The position numbers and the translations under genes were made by a program. From Candidatus Woesearchaeota archaeon (GTDB lineage Archaea; Nanobdellota; Nanobdellia; SCGC-AAA011-G17; JACPNG01): a stretch of DNA of 5,304 nucleotides. A model generated the notes under the pieces. It made no database searches, had not been told where the DNA came from, and saw only the letters and a program-made list of their open reading frames with translations. Positions 5,109-5,304 of this stretch are shown here, piece after piece. Every line of letters begins with the position of its first letter. Within the stretch, counting starts at the first letter, position 1. The stretch lies in the NCBI GenBank assembly GCA_018303705.1, contig JAGVXQ010000043.1, positions 1 through 5,304 of the forward strand, in the 5' to 3' direction.

Positions 5109-5170
5109 GTGCATGGTAATGCACATAAGCGTGCATTAATAATGAATATAACTGTGCATTAATAATGCAC
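5109..5170. repeat. Cluster of three GTGCAT...ATGCAC dyads (operator or iteron-like)
   Basis: Copy 1 (5109-5124) is GTGCAT-GGTA-ATGCAC. Copy 3 (5154-5170) is the perfect palindrome GTGCATTAATAATGCAC. Copy 2 (5131-5147) matches copy 3 at 15 of 17 positions but lacks the right arm's CAC. Starts are 22 and 23 bp apart, about two helical turns, so bound dimers would lie on one DNA face. A TTATAT (5151-5146, minus strand) sits inside the cluster. This fits a cooperative transcription-factor operator or replication-type iterons. The regulated gene is not evident. Confidence 0.6.
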
Positions 5171-5215
5171 AAGATAAGGAATGTGAAGCAATTAAATGAA
5201 CTTACATTCTCTCTA

Positions 5216-5255
5216 GCCAGAAATCTCCGTCACTTTAGTGCGTGAGATGAATGGC
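5216..5255 (+). mobile_element. Interrupted long hairpin resembling an IS200/IS605 (TnpB) right end
   Basis: Pairings from outside in are GCCA/TGGC (5216-5219/5252-5255), a symmetric GAA/GAA internal loop, ATCTC/GAGAT (5223-5227/5244-5248), CG/CG (5228-5229/5241-5242) and CAC/GTG (5231-5233/5238-5240) closing a TTTA loop, with single T bulges at 5230 and 5243. A stem closed by CTTTAG-type sequence, following a possible protein end reading ARNLRHFSA-stop (5216-5245), resembles the right end of IS200/IS605-family elements where tnpB stops and its omega RNA ends. No tnpB body (RuvC or zinc-ribbon motifs) is visible upstream, so this would be a solo end or a non-autonomous derivative. The hairpin itself is directly seen; the IS assignment is from memory of such ends. 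A standalone structured RNA or terminator is the alternative, though no T tract follows. Confidence 0.42.
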
Positions 5256-5289
5256 GTAAAGTATTTCTTTTCGTAAAATAATAAAAAGC

Positions 5290-5304
5290 ATGGCAAGCGA
5301 AGCT
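5290..5304 (+). CDS. Possible start of a gene cut by the window edge
   Basis: ATG 5290 begins M-A-S-E-A and remains open to the window end. A weak TATA-like TATTTC (5262-5267) lies 28 nt upstream, near the 29-nt spacing used by other leaderless starts here, but five codons are too few to judge. Confidence 0.25.

Noticed and set aside
4851..5126. 91-codon minus-strand open frame (MCITMHNLPYTAV...) with a TTATAT about 24 nt upstream and flanking palindromes
   Set aside because: The protein has a single Gly and few Ala, no recognisable motif, and its start lies inside a palindromic repeat. Plus-strand frames over the same DNA look equally protein-like, so it is probably chance, though a diverged regulated gene cannot be excluded.
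5216..5255. tRNA or C/D-box RNA
   Set aside because: No acceptor, anticodon or T-arm pattern is present; GAGATGA resembles box C at six of seven positions but no box D (CTGA) accompanies it.

Overview
The window reads as a low-GC archaeal chromosome segment, most likely from a DPANN-type archaeon (Woesearchaeota/Pacearchaeota-like). The placement rests on an archaeal Taw1 wyosine synthase, an archaeal type IV pilin-like leader, a HEPN-MNT pair of a kind I associate with these archaea, and TATA boxes lying about 29 nt upstream of start codons, as expected for leaderless archaeal mRNAs. All three stop codons end intact genes here, so there is no sign of an altered genetic code.

Layout. Positions 12-2067 (+) hold a tight two-gene unit: a site-2-type intramembrane metalloprotease with a PDZ domain, then one base later a TatD-family metal-dependent hydrolase. 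Positions 2080-2120 hold two identical 20-bp dyad repeats with a 21-bp period, directly abutting the start codon of a nucleotidyltransferase (MNT) gene. That gene (2121-2627) overlaps a HEPN-domain gene (from 2608). Both are damaged: the MNT frame has an in-frame TAA, and the HEPN frame has a one-base shift inside its catalytic motif. Each also has a substitution at a signature active-site residue. This looks like a decaying HEPN-MNT toxin-antitoxin module. A 13-codon lysine-rich CxxC ORF (3040-3081) with its own TATA box follows, then taw1 (3120-4055) and a small secreted or membrane pilin-like protein (4099-4542).

Convergent to these, on the minus strand, are two overlapping tiny ORFs (4654-4776 and 4581-4688). 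The second has a strong GGGGTGA ribosome binding site and resembles a small acidic protein type that I recall from DPANN genomes. From 4777 to the end no convincing full gene is visible. The stretch carries a strong TATA-like element, a 9-bp tandem repeat, several palindromes, a triplet of GTGCAT...ATGCAC dyads at 22-23 bp spacing, and a long interrupted hairpin (5216-5255) resembling the right end (omega-RNA end) of an IS200/IS605-type TnpB element. A possible new gene starts at 5290 and is cut by the window edge.

Functional reading. Membrane proteolysis with TatD, and tRNA-Phe wyosine modification, are housekeeping functions. The accessory content is the broken HEPN-MNT locus with its operator-like repeats and the repeat-rich tail. 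The most interesting signals are the paired lesions in toxin and antitoxin, the two operator-like arrays, the tiny leaderless CxxC ORF and the candidate mobile-element end.
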